Shown here: piece after piece, positions 1-13,800 of the stretch
Position numbering within the stretch: position 1 is the stretch's first letter
Layout of the letters: the number at the start of each line of letters is the position of its first letter
From: Rhizoctonia solani
Taxonomy: Eukaryota > Basidiomycota > Agaricomycetes > Cantharellales > Ceratobasidiaceae
Direction: 5' to 3'
Assembly (NCBI RefSeq): GCF_016906535.1
Contig: NC_057380.1
Location: 1,922,001-1,986,000, forward strand
DNA: 64,000 nucleotides
Position numbers and translations under genes: made by a program
The notes under the pieces: generated by a model
Seen by the model: the letters and a program-made list of their open reading frames with translations, nothing else
Told to the model about the DNA's origin: nothing
The model's database searches: none

Positions 1-3000
1 TACAGGCCTAGCTCCCCACCCGCATACTTTCATCTAATTATGCCACTTCGTCCCACACACGCAGACGAAGCAAATAGCGTTGATATGGCGTTCCCACGAG
101 CCGAGGATGTGAGCCTCAAACACGGCAGCGAGGAGATCCTTGCCATAATCAAAACTGAGACATATGCTCGAAGTGCTGGCGTCGGTCGTGCTGATGAAGT
201 TCATATGTACACTACTGCGTCGGGTGGATCTAGGGAGTTCCCTGTAGATACTCTATGTCATCTTCTTTCTATTCATTTATTAAGTTTACTATTATTGTCT
301 ATAGCCCTCGTGAGGGAGTTAAAATCACACCCATGCTTTGTAATTTTTCCAATCTCAAGTCGTGCCCGTTGTAGTCACAGAGTATCTAGGGATGTTAGTC
401 ATGGTCTGGGTCATGCCAAACTTACTACTTGACTTGTATATTAACACAACGTTAGATATATGCGTTATTATCTTATCTTCGCGCAGTTAAAACATCTGCC
501 TGATTTGATGGGTAGCTGGCCTGGTACACAAACCGATAGAGTATCTGAGACTAACAGGGTGATACCTAAAATACGGGAAACTCACATCAGGTCCGGAACT
601 TGCCAAGCACCCGTACTCAGAACTCAAGGTCCGCAGCTAGGGTATATATGAGAGAGCTGAAGACATATAATCGTAGAAATAATGGCTGGGCTTTTGCCAG
701 CACCCCACATGTAAAGGTTTTTACGTCTGAAAAACCTTCGCCCCTGGGGTCGAATCCCACCATGACCATTTTTTTTTGGCCACCATAGTTCGGCTGGCAG
801 AAGCCTCGATTTACGTATAGCAGGATATTCTTAGCTAGGTCTGTAGTTGAACACAGTTTACTGAGAAAAATGAGCCGCAGTGCGCGGGGGCATCACATGC
901 GATACTTGATCGAGGGCGGAAGACGCCATTCAACACTACGCGTACCGAGCGCGAGGTCTCAGCCTGGCCTTCCATTTCAGCACCCATACATGACCATCAG
1001 ATATCTATCGCGCGTTTAATGCTCTTTGGCCGGGTTTCTGTCACCACAAGCCTTCGCTTCGGACACCTGCAGTCTTGAGTAGTTCGGGTAATGTCCCCAG
1101 CCAGTAGCCCGTTTGCGGGCAGCCATAGGCTCCTCTACTTATACCGCGTCCAGAACTTACGCGTCACGTACAAATATACTATATGGAAGCATAGGTTAAG
1201 TTCTAGTGCTAGCCAAAAAAAATAAAATGATAGGAACTACTACAAGCATGGTAAGGGACAAACCTATAATCTTAGTTTACAAGCACATAGGAGCGCTACT
1301 TTCTGTATTAATCGGGCAAATTGTCATGATATAAGGGAAAATCTGTTTGTCTGTACAAAAGCTAACGTGATTCATCATAGTGATGCCACGGGTGCTTCCC
1401 TATATAGCTTGGTCCAGTCTTTCCACCCAGGCTTTGAACTAACCCTCAAGCTCGGAATTTCACTCTATAAATTGGTCTGAATGCCATAGTTCGGGCTTAA
1501 GGGTATACCCAGCAAGCACCGAGGATTGAGCTTCGAGGCTTTTTCTTACCCAGAGCTCACTTTTAGAAGCACATTATATTGATGAGTGGCGCTAAAAAAG
1601 GTTTTATGACAAACTGAAGCGAAGGACTAGACTATGATGTGGGTTCGTGATTGATATCAAGATGTTCATATGAATCAACTCCAACCACTGGCAGGAGTGG
1701 ACGTAATTTACTATAGTTTTCTGCTGACCTCCTGGGTCATAGTTATAAAATCTAAGCGCTCTTACAAACAATACGATCACCAGGATCAAGTCCTTAACAA
1801 TTTTTGTGCGGCTATATACGGTCCCAACTCACGTTGCGCCAAGCAGTAAGCCATGTATAATCTCTGCATGATGATGTCCAGTATATTAAGCTTCTCAAGC
1901 GTGGGGTGTTTCTTATAGCTCATAAAGCGCGGATACTTGTTAAGAGAAAATTCGTCTCAACTCAAATATAATTATCACATGGTGCAGATGAATCACAGCG
2001 GGCGGAAGATTCACACGGGATACTTGCCCGAGGTGCTGGGTTCGCAGTCACGTGAACTGCTCAGACGCCATTCTACCTCCACCGCCTCGAATGACGTGCC
2101 GGGCGCAAGGCAAGTTTATGGTTTCGCATTCTCTAATGCCAGCCGGGTACTCTTAATCACGACACAGAGTCTATGTTCACGGCTCCCTGCTACCCCAAGT
2201 CCTTCGATGCGGACGGTCGCATTCTTTAGTGCCCCGGCCCCAGGTTCCCTCACTCGTACCGCATCGAGAACTGGTATTCTGCATGCGCTACGAACAAGTA
2301 TCCGTATACTTACATGTGCATACATTAGCATATGTGGAGACCAGACCGGAGCATAGGCTAAAGTTCAACCAATGGTCGATATTCACGTTTAATTCGCCAT
2401 GTTCGAGCTAAGTGGATGAATAGCTCGGATAATCTCGTTGTCAGCAAGGTAGAAGACTTTCAAATGTCTGATGCTCATTAATTAATTGATAATTAATTTG
2501 AAGCCCTCGAATGATCACTACGATTGGAAAAGCTCCCGATACTATGCTTGCCACGCATACATGTGCACACGACTTCTTTTCTTTTCTTTTTCATACAATT
2601 TATTACTCGGACCCGAGCACAAGGTAGGACACCGATGCTATGTACACAGCACCAGGAAGGGACCGAGGTCAGCACATAAGAGGAACACACAGAACGGGTG
2701 AGACAACGTAACAAAAGGAAGGCCTAACAGAACCAGGGTTCCGAGAATACTAACAATTGCCGTACAAGATGAGTCGAAAAGTGAGAGAAACACAAAAAAT
2801 TCAAAAGAGAGACTCAAGAGAGGGGGACATATAAGACCACGGACGTGCATACAACCTGCTCATATCATATCCTCACATAAGGCCCATAATCTCGCAATTT
2901 CAGAAAACTTGTCTTTTGATCAAAAGACACAAGCCCTAATAATATAGGCCGACTCAGACCATTCGACAACAACACGCATAGAGTAAGAAACTTTGACAAA

Positions 3001-6000
3001 TTTCGTTGATTTGTCATTTTTTTTTGTTTGGGGCAAAGTACAAGGTTTGGATCGTCCGTATGTCTGCTGACTCTTATCAAGGACATTATGAATGGAATGG
3101 CTGAATCATATAACGGATGTGTGAAGGCTATGAAATGATAAATAGCATTGGCGCGCCCGGGATAATAGTTACCTCGATTTCTAACCAACCACATGGGAAA
3201 ACGTCACTAGAAATCGATCAAAAACCTATCCACATTCAACATACGCGCATCCGAGTTTTGAAAGCGATCTAGAGTAACATTGACCAACGCAACAACCTTG
3301 GGATGTTATCCAAGTTTTTATTTGGTACTTATTACCACTTCGCTCAAGGCAACGATAGTATATACAGAACCTAAGCTTGCGGTAAATTGAATCAATCTAA
3401 GAACTAGGATTACCCCTATTCTCCAAATACTCGTTCCAATGGTCCATTGATGATTTGACTGTTTGTGTCCCTGGTTGAGCCAAGGGCAAAATCAATGGAC
3501 ATCTTTGTCTCTGAAAGTCTATACTCTATGGAGATCGATAGTTTGTCACGATCCACAAACCCAAAGCAAGATTGGACCACCGTTATCCCGCACGATTTTC
3601 CCATAGCCTCAACCGTATATCGTTGTACCATCTTTCGAATTATTTATGAGTACCTGAGTGATCTGATACACGTTGATTACCGGAACTGCTATACATAGCT
3701 ATCAAACTTTACTTAAAGTTGAATAGTATTGGCGAGGACCGGAGCTGCTCCTTACAAGCAAATCGCAAGGAATCAAATGAGACATCCATATGCTCCAAAC
3801 GCCTCACTATGGGGCCCTGAAAAACATGACTGGCCAAACTGATCGATAATAGTTTCCCGGACATACGGGTTTCCCCAATAAGTCTAACCTCAACCAAGTA
3901 CAGTACCATCCGCATACTCAGAGCTCACTTAGCGGTACCGTTCTTCCTAACTTTTGATCAAACAACTTACCATCACGACATAAATGATATCCATAAATGG
4001 GAGGTGGTAGTGATAATTTAGTTGAATTTACAGGTGGGGCAGTGTAATTGATGATACAGAGCGACTTTGGCTAGAACACACTATACCCCAGGTCGCCAGG
4101 GTTACATCGACATAGCCTACTTGAATAGTGTCAAAGCTTAACTTCTATAGTTAACTTGGGAGGATGCTGCTAACCATTCGGTCTGTATTCTTGATAAATG
4201 ATCCAAATTTGGAGGACGGCGGGAACTCTTCACTAAATCCTGATGTCCCAAACTTAGTTTCTTGTGTCATCGGAGTAGGACCAGCGGTTTTGGAGCCAAG
4301 CAGCCCAATAAGAGGCGACGAGCCAAAACCTTGCACAGGTACCAGTCAACTGGGCGTATACCGGAAATTTAGCTCAGAATCTACACCCGATGCGGCTCCT
4401 GTCCAACACGATCTACGTCACCTCTCTCCGTGAAGATCGAAACTCGATAATACACAAACTTGACCCCTCCCCTTTAATTAAGCCTAACGTAAGGCGCAGG
4501 CTGGCGACTCGTTTGCTACTAAATGTGTATGCGCTGTCATTTCGGTACTCTACGACAAATGCACAAGGCATGGGCCCGGCTATTGTATTTTGCCTTTATT
4601 CCTTGGGCTTTCTCTATATGTAGTATACGCGAAAACGGATCTCATTCGCCCCCTGCAAACAGCCGTTCCGTATGTATATTAAACGGTGCTGAAGGGAGAA
4701 ACGGAGTGGGCGGCCAGAGTGCAGAATAGTGCACTGAGCAGGAATAGCGGCACTCGGTTGCGAGTATACACTTGGGAGGCACAGTTCCTGTCATTTGTCA
4801 ATTACATATTTAGCACCGCCATGTGGCAACTACTTCAACGACTGATATACCTGCTCTAATTAACGTCCATTTAGGTAGTGAGTTTGCTCAATTGGAATCC
4901 GTTTTACCGCTGATTATCTTATAGGGCCATAAAACGTGGCCGATGCCAAGAAAAGATAGTTGCTCAAGTAATTTTTGGGTCCCTCTGGACCTCAGAATTG
5001 GATTCTTATCTTTATTGATATGTAGCTCTCGGCGCCGGATCAGCCCCAACACCCAGAAGGATACTCGAGCTCAACATCACGAAGATGCGGTAAAAAGGGC
5101 TCGGCAGATTGCGAAGCTTGAGATTCGCGCGCAACGTTTTCAAATGTGTAAATGCACAGATAGAATGACTGTTTCTTACTGGAAGCATGAGTGCTTTTGG
5201 TTTTAGAAATATCCAAGTGATAAAGTTGCCGTCCTTTTCGAACTGTCGAACTGGTGACATCTTTACTCGTGCAGAAAAGGCAACCGAAGGCCGGAGTCTG
5301 CCATGCGACAAATCAGTTTCACAAACTATTCCCACCAAGGTATTACACATACCACCGAACAAGCGTCACCCGATTTAGGCGAGTTGCTAATTGCCTCCCC
5401 CACGCATAACGTATCGGCTCACGTGAAATCCTCAAATGAACCGATCATTTCGTGCCAACTTAAGTCCAATTATGATTCATCGCATGTTTCAGCTGCCAAA
5501 TGTTCAAACCTCACCCAACTGCTCATTAGCGCCTGCTTCTTGATAAGTGCCTTAAATGGAAGCTACGATCTTTACTGCCGATCGAACGATGTTCTCGCGT
5601 TAACATGCTGACCTCGAATGGTTCCGAGAACTTGGCCAAATCTTTCAAGATGCCCGCAATGACCGCTCCGTTGATGGTCAAACCCTCCGTTCAATGCGTC
5701 TACGAGATAGGGAGATAGCACATGGCGTTGTTAAATCATATGGTGCGTGGGAACCTAGGAAAAGGCCGGTTGATGTGCATGTTCTGGCCCCACGATTTCT
5801 ATCCCTGTACATTCCAAATAAGAGCGCGGCAGGGGGACATGAGCTGAGATGAAATTCTTATGCTCGAGTTTGACGATAATTAACATATACCTCATGACAG
5901 GGAAATTTTCGGTTAGAGCCTACGCCTTTTGATGGAGTTTTACCGCGCCCTTGGCCCTAAGGAGACTCTACGATACGCCCGTTTTGGGACTAGCAACGAC

Positions 6001-6587
6001 CTTGCCATAACCAAGTCTATCGGCGAAGCTACCCTATCCACTGAAGCCTAGAAGCTGTTAAAATGCCATCACATCAAACTGACCGAGCCTCGGGAAGGCG
6101 TGACCTCGGAGGGAGAATACTACATTCTCGACTAGACCAGAACACGAAGGATATCCACTGATTTCTCCCCTCGCTTGCCATATACGTGCTTGCTTATTCA
6201 TCCCGGCGATTGATCGAAGCCGGTGGGTGATTTTCTCAGGGCCCGAAGTTTCAGCTTATGAGAATGGGGATCGTCCCGTAGACGAGATAGTCAACATAAA
6301 CGATGTACGCTCCATTTATACTTGGGCGAGACAGAGTACAATATACAATGTGGTAGATACTACCAATGTTACATGAGGCTCACTTGCCTGCGAGGCAATA
6401 CAGGGACAAGGAGCATATGAATACAAAGAACAACGAACATGTAAGCCAGCTGATCGGGCATTGCGAAGAGTACAAAAACATCAAGAAAATGGAAGTATTA
6501 AGTAGCATGAAGGGTATACATATACCAATTAAGCGGGAAGGAATAGGCGATTGAAACAGTTATAGCCAGGCACCGTCGCACCGCCGA
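1..6587. other. Gene-poor region, no supported gene
   Basis: I read both strands for protein-like stretches and found only short open frames without recognisable motifs or fungal-style exon chains. Base composition is close to balanced and codon-like structure is absent. AT-rich patches occur, for example the palindromic run of attaatt units near 2478. A weak tRNA-like element at 684-768 is listed separately. Old, heavily mutated repeats may be present, but I cannot name them by eye. Confidence 0.5.
684..768 (+). tRNA. Possible degenerate tRNA or tRNA-derived element
   Basis: A B-box-like stretch, GGGTCGAATCC (about 747-757), differs by one base from the consensus GGTTCGAATCC. It sits in a short stem and is followed within about 10 bases by a run of nine T (about 769-777), as expected for RNA polymerase III termination. 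Upstream, aaggtttttac and ctgaaaaacctt form a hairpin, and ctgg/ccag form a possible D-arm. The acceptor stem pairs only about five of seven positions and no clean anticodon loop could be placed. I favour a decayed tRNA or a tRNA-derived SINE head. Confidence 0.2.
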
Positions 6588-7617
6588 TCAATAGCGATGG
6601 CCGGAGCCGGACATCTGAGGAAGGTTACTGACGGGATAGAATGTCGCGGGTACTTGTTGTGGAGATGATGAAGATGACGAGCGGGAAGATCGCGCAGGTG
6701 TACTAGCAGAAGCCGCATTGATATCACAGCCTTTTGATTTGTGTGCCTACAGTGTCCCCAAATCAGTATATGCTACGGCAAATAGCGAACTGTTAAATTG
6801 GCTTACCGTTTCAGCGCATCCTTTCGTGTGAAAGACTGGAAAAGATTCAATGATTAGAGTTGGAAAATGATCTACCTCTCCGCCACACTAACCTTTCCGC
6901 ACACAACGCAATGGTGGGGTTTCTCCCCAGAGGCATTCACCACGTGGGTTTCTCGGTGACGCCGGCAGTCATGGTGCCTTGCAAATCGAGTTTGGCAAAT
7001 GTCGCAGACGTATGGCCTTTCCAGAGCAAGAGCCGAAGTAGACTGTCCAATATTAGGGCTTCGACCAGAAGCTGTTATTCCCATTTCGGGATACAAGTTA
7101 GTTTCAAAAGCAAAATGGAATCGACTAAGTTGTACATACTAGGTCGGGAAACGGGAGCATTGGATTCGTAAAAGGGCTGTGAGGGGACTGGTACAAACTC
7201 CCGTGCTTCATGAACAGACGCCATAGGTACCTCGCCACTCGGATGGCGAGGCATAGGATTTCTGGGTTCTGAGGGTAAAGCACTGGTTGGTTCGTATCGA
7301 CGACGATAGGTCATTGCATCGGCGCTAGCCGGGGGCCATAGGAGTGAGACTGAGCAAAAGTAGCGGCTGTCGGGGAGAACGACGGGACCGCATAACCATC
7401 CTGGTTTATATACTGTCCACCATCAACCGAGTCCTGAGGATACTGCATAGTCTGAGAATAACGCTGTCCCGACTGGGACATGTCGGCGTAGCCCATATGG
7501 CCATAAGGCGACTGGCTGTACTGGTTATAGGCCTGCTGAGGGTAGTTGGAGCGTGAAGATTGGTGGCCTTGGGATGATTCAGACTGATCATACGGAGGAT
7601 AGTGGCTGGTTAGACAT
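6588..7617 (-). CDS. C2H2 zinc-finger protein, two fingers at the C-terminal half
   Basis: Probably a nuclear DNA-binding regulator. The start at 7617 (MSNQ...) lies about 75 bases downstream of a TATATA element (about 7688-7693). The N-terminal half is rich in Ser, Gln, Tyr and Pro. Finger 1 is complete (CDICQTRFARHHDC, then H-x3-H) and is followed by a GEKP-type linker. Finger 2 starts CVVCGK and continues across an intron as SFTRKDALKR-H. Introns: 7072-7139 (gtatgt...acag), a second starting at 6892 (gttagt...ccag) and a third after KR (gtaagc...gtag). Four-Ser/Pro-rich residues close the protein. Three one-base corrections are needed to read it through: after MSNQ, near 7315-7340 (APMQ versus DAMTY), and in finger 2, where the predicted RH-TNQK-GC loses one G. 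Zinc-finger identity is sure; whether the gene is intact is not. Confidence 0.72.
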
Positions 7618-7687
7618 TCTGTGTTGTGTCGGTGGATGGAAAAGCGACGGAGAGGATGATGTCTTGAGTCGAGTCGCACCTGCCCAG

Positions 7688-7695
7688 TTATATAG
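7688..7695 (-). promoter_or_regulatory. TATA-like element upstream of the zinc-finger gene
   Basis: On the minus strand the sequence ggctatataactgg lies about 70-78 bases before the proposed start at 7617. The spacing and TATATA core suit a core promoter. This is a short motif and rests on position alone. Confidence 0.35.
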
Positions 7696-7699
7696 CCTG

Positions 7700-9500
7700 T
7701 TAGGGACAGCCGGATACGTATCGAAGTTGAGTCCAGTGCTTCCTGCTTAGACTATTTGGGTCTGACATGGCTGGGCAAACTATCCGAACGTGTCTACGGG
7801 GGGAGAACCAACTGGTTCTCCAAAATGTCCTAGAACGGCGGCCCAAGGAGCCGGCAGATCTGGTGCCGATCACTCCGTAAGGGAAATGGCATGTCACGCA
7901 CGCGTGGCTCTTCCATCGAATAATCACCCTTGCCAATCGCCTGTCAATGTCTTTCAAATTCCGTAAAATTCATGATCTCGATTGTAATCCCCTTTGGGCT
8001 TTATTCATTTGCGTGCCGTATCCCTGCTGCTATCAATGCGCTCTATAAACGCTGCTCTTTGGAGGCCATCAATTTTCGAGCATCGATTTTGGGTCTAGAA
8101 CCCTGAATATGGATGAGCTAATATTACAGAATCCATTCCTGGCCCATTCTCATATTGGATAGATTAATTGCTTCCTGTTCCGGTGAACCTGAGAAAGTAT
8201 CAACTCGAGAGATAGGACAGGCACAAAGGCCCACTAATCGGAGCTGGGCATCAACTGCCAATTAGCGCATGAAATGATCGAGTTGTAACGCGGAGTCGGG
8301 GTTTATTATCTCACTCGACGCCCACTAATGACTATGAATTTATCACGTACATATAAAATTCCCTTGTCCAACGAGTGCGTTTCACGATATCCGGCCGAAC
8401 TTCAGATGGCTGGCACATGCTGTGCTACCTGTAGATAGATGATTTCCGCTGTTTATCACCTCCGGTGGATGGCAGTGCGGTTACCCTCCTTTAAAAGGAA
8501 ATGTTACCGTTACACATGTCTCGACACTCGAATGCTGTGTACGTTCGTCGGGGCCTTAAAGAGATTTGCATGCTGCGGAACTGCGTGCGTTGAAGCGGGC
8601 ATTCTCACCTATGACATTCGGTCACCTTTGTCGAAACCAAGCTCACGCGATTTTACACTAAGAAGACACAGATTGTCGAGCTGCGGTCAACACAAGGACT
8701 CATTCAGGACCTGGCTGCGGTCAACAGGAACGACGGAGGATCATTTAGTGTATTAATTTGGTCTTGGGTGCTTGCGTACTTGCCATCAGCATCGGTAAAC
8801 CTGGATTATCGCGTTTTCCCAAGCATATATGCCCTATTTCTCAGCCGGGGTTGGACATACCCGGGCGAGGGTGGGTGCGAGCAGAAGAGGAACTGTATGG
8901 GCATCTAGGGCTCGTCCACTCATCTTGGGGGTCTTCTGTGTACTTGAAAAACCGAGCACCCATCCTGCTTGCTCTCTATTGGTACTAAATCTTATTTCCA
9001 TTACCACACTTTTGGAGACCACGAACCTTATGCGATGGTATTAGCGCGTACACACGCGCTCCAAATGGTCTAGCCAATCCAAAGAGTCTGTTACTTCTAT
9101 ACAATCACCCTGCAAGTGCTTGAATCTGGGGCCGCGCCCAATGCTAAGCTTGTTGGACATTGATTGGTGCTTCCTCTCGTCTGGTGATTAGGAAGAACTC
9201 GTGCGATGAATCGCATTATGACATCGATACGTGTCACAAGCTAGAATCGTCATATTGATTATAATTGCCTTTAATACTCGTCTCCGTTTCGTACCAAGAT
9301 GAATTGGACTTTGCTCGGAACAGCAGAAACCCCTATACCCTTCTCGCAAGCCACCGCTCTTATTCTGACTCTCTTCCCCTTCATTCGCAAAGCCTGAAGC
9401 GATTATGGCCGATGGCCTTCTTTCAAAAGCACGTACGACATGCGGGACGAGGAAAAGTCTTCTAAATTGGGGTGGAGGCCTTGGGTCCTCGTGTGCGCTG
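7700..9500. other. Intergenic stretch without recognisable gene
   Basis: Several overlapping open frames of 60-105 codons occur on both strands, but none shows domain motifs, and they shadow each other. No repeat structure was seen. I leave it unannotated. Confidence 0.5.
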
Positions 9501-10500
9501 GCCCATATCCCTCACTCATTCTGGGAGGCTTCTTTATTCTAGTTGATTTCCCCCTACACCCATCTCGCGCATCTTGTCCTCCAATCTAAGCTCCAGTATT
9601 GTCATATACAGTCACTTCCCCAAACCTTCCAGAACCATGAAGCTTGCTCATTTGTTCGACGGGACCATCATCGGGCTGATTCGCGCACTCTTCGAGCATT
9701 CATTCAGCTGTCTTTTCTCTTTTCTCGAACCGTCATGGTAAACTTTCTCTCTCTCTCGAGATGTACCAAGTAAGTCTAGGCGGCATACATGATCCTTATC
9801 CCTCTGCCCTACGGCTAATCCCTATTCTTCTCTTCTCTCTCTCTCCCGCTACTGAACAGATGCGCTCGGACCACACAAACATAGACACAAAGCAAGACAG
9901 AGAGAAAAAGACAGGAAAGACAGAACTTAAACTATGACTGCGTTGAACAGAGATACACTTTATCGACGTTCGCTTCCCCCCCCCCCTCGCTCGTTCCCGA
10001 ACCCCGAATCCCAGATTCCCAAATCTTGAATCTTGAATCTCGAATCTCAAATGGAAGGGAGGGCAAGGGAAGGGAAGAGGAGAGGGGGCGCAAAAAGGAA
10101 GTTTCCGACCGCCGAGCTCCCCCCCCCTCTCCCTTGCCCGAGTTCCCCAAGTTGAAAGAAGGGAATAAGCGCACCGATCTCCGGTCATAGAGTACCTTTT
10201 TTTTATTATTCATTGTGCCATTTCCCGAGTTTCTTTTGACGTTGCCCGGGCTTGGGCGAGAGGGAGAGAAGAGAGCGGATAAACTATGAGAACTGATCGC
10301 CCACGTCGAACGAACCGTCGGGATCGCCCATCGGTTCCGCGCCGCAGTCTGTAAGCCGCCCCAACTTGGAGAGAGAGGGTGATTACAAGGGGGAAATATA
10401 CATTGACAAGACAAAATAAGAGAAACACATACGCGCGGGAATATATTCATGTGTATAACCTTTTTGTCGTAATAGTGGGTTTATGAGTCCCAAGTGCGTG
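9500..10500. repeat. Low-complexity pyrimidine/purine-rich block downstream of the MAPKK gene
   Basis: The stretch is strongly strand-asymmetric. It has CT-rich runs at 9710-9850, a C run at 9968-9978, repeats of the unit gaatctt/gaatctc around 10006-10050, and GA-rich runs at 10060-10140 and 10255-10280. Open frames here are compositional artefacts. It lies 3' of the MAPKK gene on the minus strand and may include its untranslated tail. Confidence 0.55.
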
Positions 10501-10830
10501 GAAGCGAGCGAGCGAGGGGCCTCTTCGGCTCAACGGGCGGATAATACCAATTCAAATGCGGCTTCCTGATAGATTACATGTTGTCAAAAAACTGAATTGC
10601 AGATCTTGCTTGGTAACTCCACGTGACAGATCGCCGTTTTGTTTGTCTTGTTGACGCCACGCCTCGAATAAGCTCGAACGGCTGGGATAGGCCAAGAACA
10701 CTCAGATCCGTGCGAATTCCAAGAAACAAAAAGAAAACAAAAAACGCAATCATTCATATCCATCATCTATGTTAAAAAACAGCAATGATAACCACAAGAG
10801 CAACAACAACAAAACTAAATTGTCCAGTTT

Positions 10831-13800
10831 TCAATCCACGCAAAACAAAAAAAAACCGAGCTCATCAAGACGCTGGCTCGTCCTCTTGAGCTTGGGCGGC
10901 TTTTCCCATCCCCACACCTCCCGGATCCACTTGGACATGTCAAGTTTTCGGGCCATACTTTCCTGAATCCAGGGGTGCTGGAGCATCTCCCGCGGCGTCG
11001 GGCGTGTAGCCGCGTCGATGCGCAAACTAAAGAACGAAGGAAAACGAGCGAGTGTTAGCATAAGTCAATTACGATTCAATCAACCCTGGCGTACGATTGT
11101 TTGATAAACGACTTCATGCCATCGCTCCAGTGAATCGCGCCGTTTCCATTTTCGTCACCGGGTTCGTCATCGAGTTCTGGAACCTGGATGTTTAGGGTTT
11201 GGGTACCATGTCCCGCCCATCCGCGCGCAGCGCATGCGTGCGTAACGTGAATGTGCGCGCGTGTCGGGTCGGGTCGGTGAGTGTCCCAGAGGTGGAGCCC
11301 GGTCATAAGTGCCCGGCACAACGGAAAGTGGGTAAATCAACACATTCGATGACATGGTAGATCACCCGCCAGAAGCAGGTTCAATATAGGGCAAATGACG
11401 TGCGGGATGCATCGGATATAGTCGGAACCCGTCATAGGAAGAGGTCGTCGGAATATACCATAAACACCCAACCCATTCGCCATCGCATCGAGCGCAGAGT
11501 CGAACAAAAGACACAACACAATAAACCAAATTAAATCAGCACCGATCCAACCCAACCAACCAGGTTCCCTGGGAAAAGAGCCGAGATTGACTCACCTCGC
11601 CGTTGACAATATACGTCAACAATTCGATAGGTCCCAAATCAGGCGGATACGGGAACCGGTTTTGCGCAAGTTCGAGGAACGTGAGACCCGTGGACCACAC
11701 GTCCGCGCGGATCGAATACGGATGGCCCGTTATGCGCTCGGGCTGTCAAGGTAAACCCACACCAGTTCATGATCAATACCGGAATAAATCTATTCCACGA
11801 GCGTGAGTGGACACCTACAGCCATGTACCAACTCGTCCCGGTAAACGTGTTCGCAAGACTCATGTCCAACTCGCCGCTCACGCCGAAATCACACAACTTG
11901 ACGACGCCGGCCTTGGTGACGAGGATATTGCTCGGTTTGATGTCGCGGTGCGTCACCTTGTTGCTGTGCATATAGTCCAAACCTTTCAAAACGCCCTCGG
12001 CGAGGCGCGCAATAACTTTTTCGCCGATCCGCACATTGGCGTGCCGTGTTTCATTTGGCGCGCGATCGCGTCGAGCGAGCCGCCTTCGCCGAGCTCCATG
12101 AGGATGTGGATTCGGACGACATGCCGCCGCTGTTATCGTCCGAGGGCGGCGCGGTGATGTATGCGCCGTAGCAGACGATGAGGTTCGGATGCACGAGTTT
12201 GGAGAATTGGAGTTCGCGCAAGAGTTGGCGCGCGGGAACCGTGCCCGTCGGGATGGTCTATCCAAAAAGGGATAAATTAGCGCCTGGAATTCCGAGAGAG
12301 CCAAGAAGGACAAGGGATGGCGGCATATGGGAAGAAATAAACTCGAACAGTTAATTAAAAAAAACACTCCTAAAAATATCCAAATGAAAGAAAGAGAGAG
12401 AAAAGCAGGCACGAACAAAGTGTAATCAGTGGCGGCGAGCAATGTGGCACATTGAAAGTACAATCAATGGCGGTACACCGGACTCAAAGGAAGGGGATTG
12501 GGGGCAAGGGGACGAAAAGTGCCCCGCCTCCTATCCCAAAACCTAAAGTGCCCGCGGCGGAACAAATGATAGCGCCATGACTGGACTATCCCATATGACA
12601 AGTGGTGAAAAACCGCGTGGCAAATAAACGAGAGTAGCCAGCAATACGGCTAGCCAATGATACCGCGAGCCCGTCCCCTTGGCCGATACGATCAAGGCAA
12701 TCCCTATCTCTCGCAGCCAATTAAAAAACAAAGAACAAGAACGGCGTAGAGGTGGCTCAATCACCCTCGGACCCGAACCCAGAAGCCCTCGCATCATCAA
12801 AAAACAGCAAGGGCAACAAGCGCCGGAATTATATCAGTTTAATCAATCATTCGAGGGGGATGACGAGGTCTGGGCTCCGTTTCCTCGTCCTTCCCGCCCT
12901 TGGGGCAGATTCATGAGATACGAGGGACCGGAGAGTAGAATTGATGGATCTCGAAGAATAAGATTGCTCTCGAGAGAATGCAACGAGCGAGATCGAGATC
13001 GCTCAAAGAAGAACCGCGATGGATTGAATAAAAGCGGACGGATGAACGGGGGGGCCGGCCATAACGAACCAACGAGGATGAGAAAGAAAGTCCCCGACCG
13101 ATGATAGCAAATAGCCGAGCGATGACGGAGACGTGGAGGACAGGGATCGGGACCGAGGTCTGGTTCCCGTGAGCCATGTATGGATAGGGCTAGACTGTTG
13201 CCCCATTCAGAGCGTTATTCTATCACCCTTGAGCTACTCTATCACTCATCAATTTGTAGGGTGATAGATATCATCGCCCGTAGGAGATAAGTATCACCTG
13301 GGGAGGAAACACCACCCCATCTATCACGACAAGGACACTATCCAATATCAGCAAACAGATTCCCACTCCACCGAGGGAAACATTTCATCCATCACAATCT
13401 ATCATCTCGTGTCCACCGCGTCTCCGTCTTCGAGTGTGAAACGAAAACAGTGTTTCTGGGGACACGAGACACGAAAACTATCCACGGGATTGACTTGGGT
13501 TAGGTCAATCTATCGTAAGAGCGCTCTGCGGGGAGTTTGAAAGATTCGTATATCCCCCGCAAGAGGGTTGGTCTACACACGGAATTCACGCGGATAGTCC
13601 GATCATCCCATCACCAGGGACAACCCTCCAACCCAATGAAAGAGACAAAGAACGAAAGCAAAGCGTCCGAATAGACACAAGACACCACACGCAGAATCCC
13701 CTCTGTGGCATCCAGGCTCGTGAACAGGCCCAACCCTGTTAAACACAGCCACGCCACTAATTACCCCCAAATCGGAACGTTCGAGTCATCGTACGGGTCC

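Noticed and set aside
3000..3200. 109-codon minus-strand frame 2865-3194
   Set aside because: No motif or splice context; the surrounding region shows no coding signal.
9932..10450. 172-codon minus-strand frame
   Set aside because: Lies in a low-complexity pyrimidine/purine block and has no protein-like structure.
12679..13104. 141-codon plus-strand open frame inside the MAPKK intron
   Set aside because: Highly charged and repetitive with no motif; overlapped by other open frames on the opposite strand, so likely compositional.
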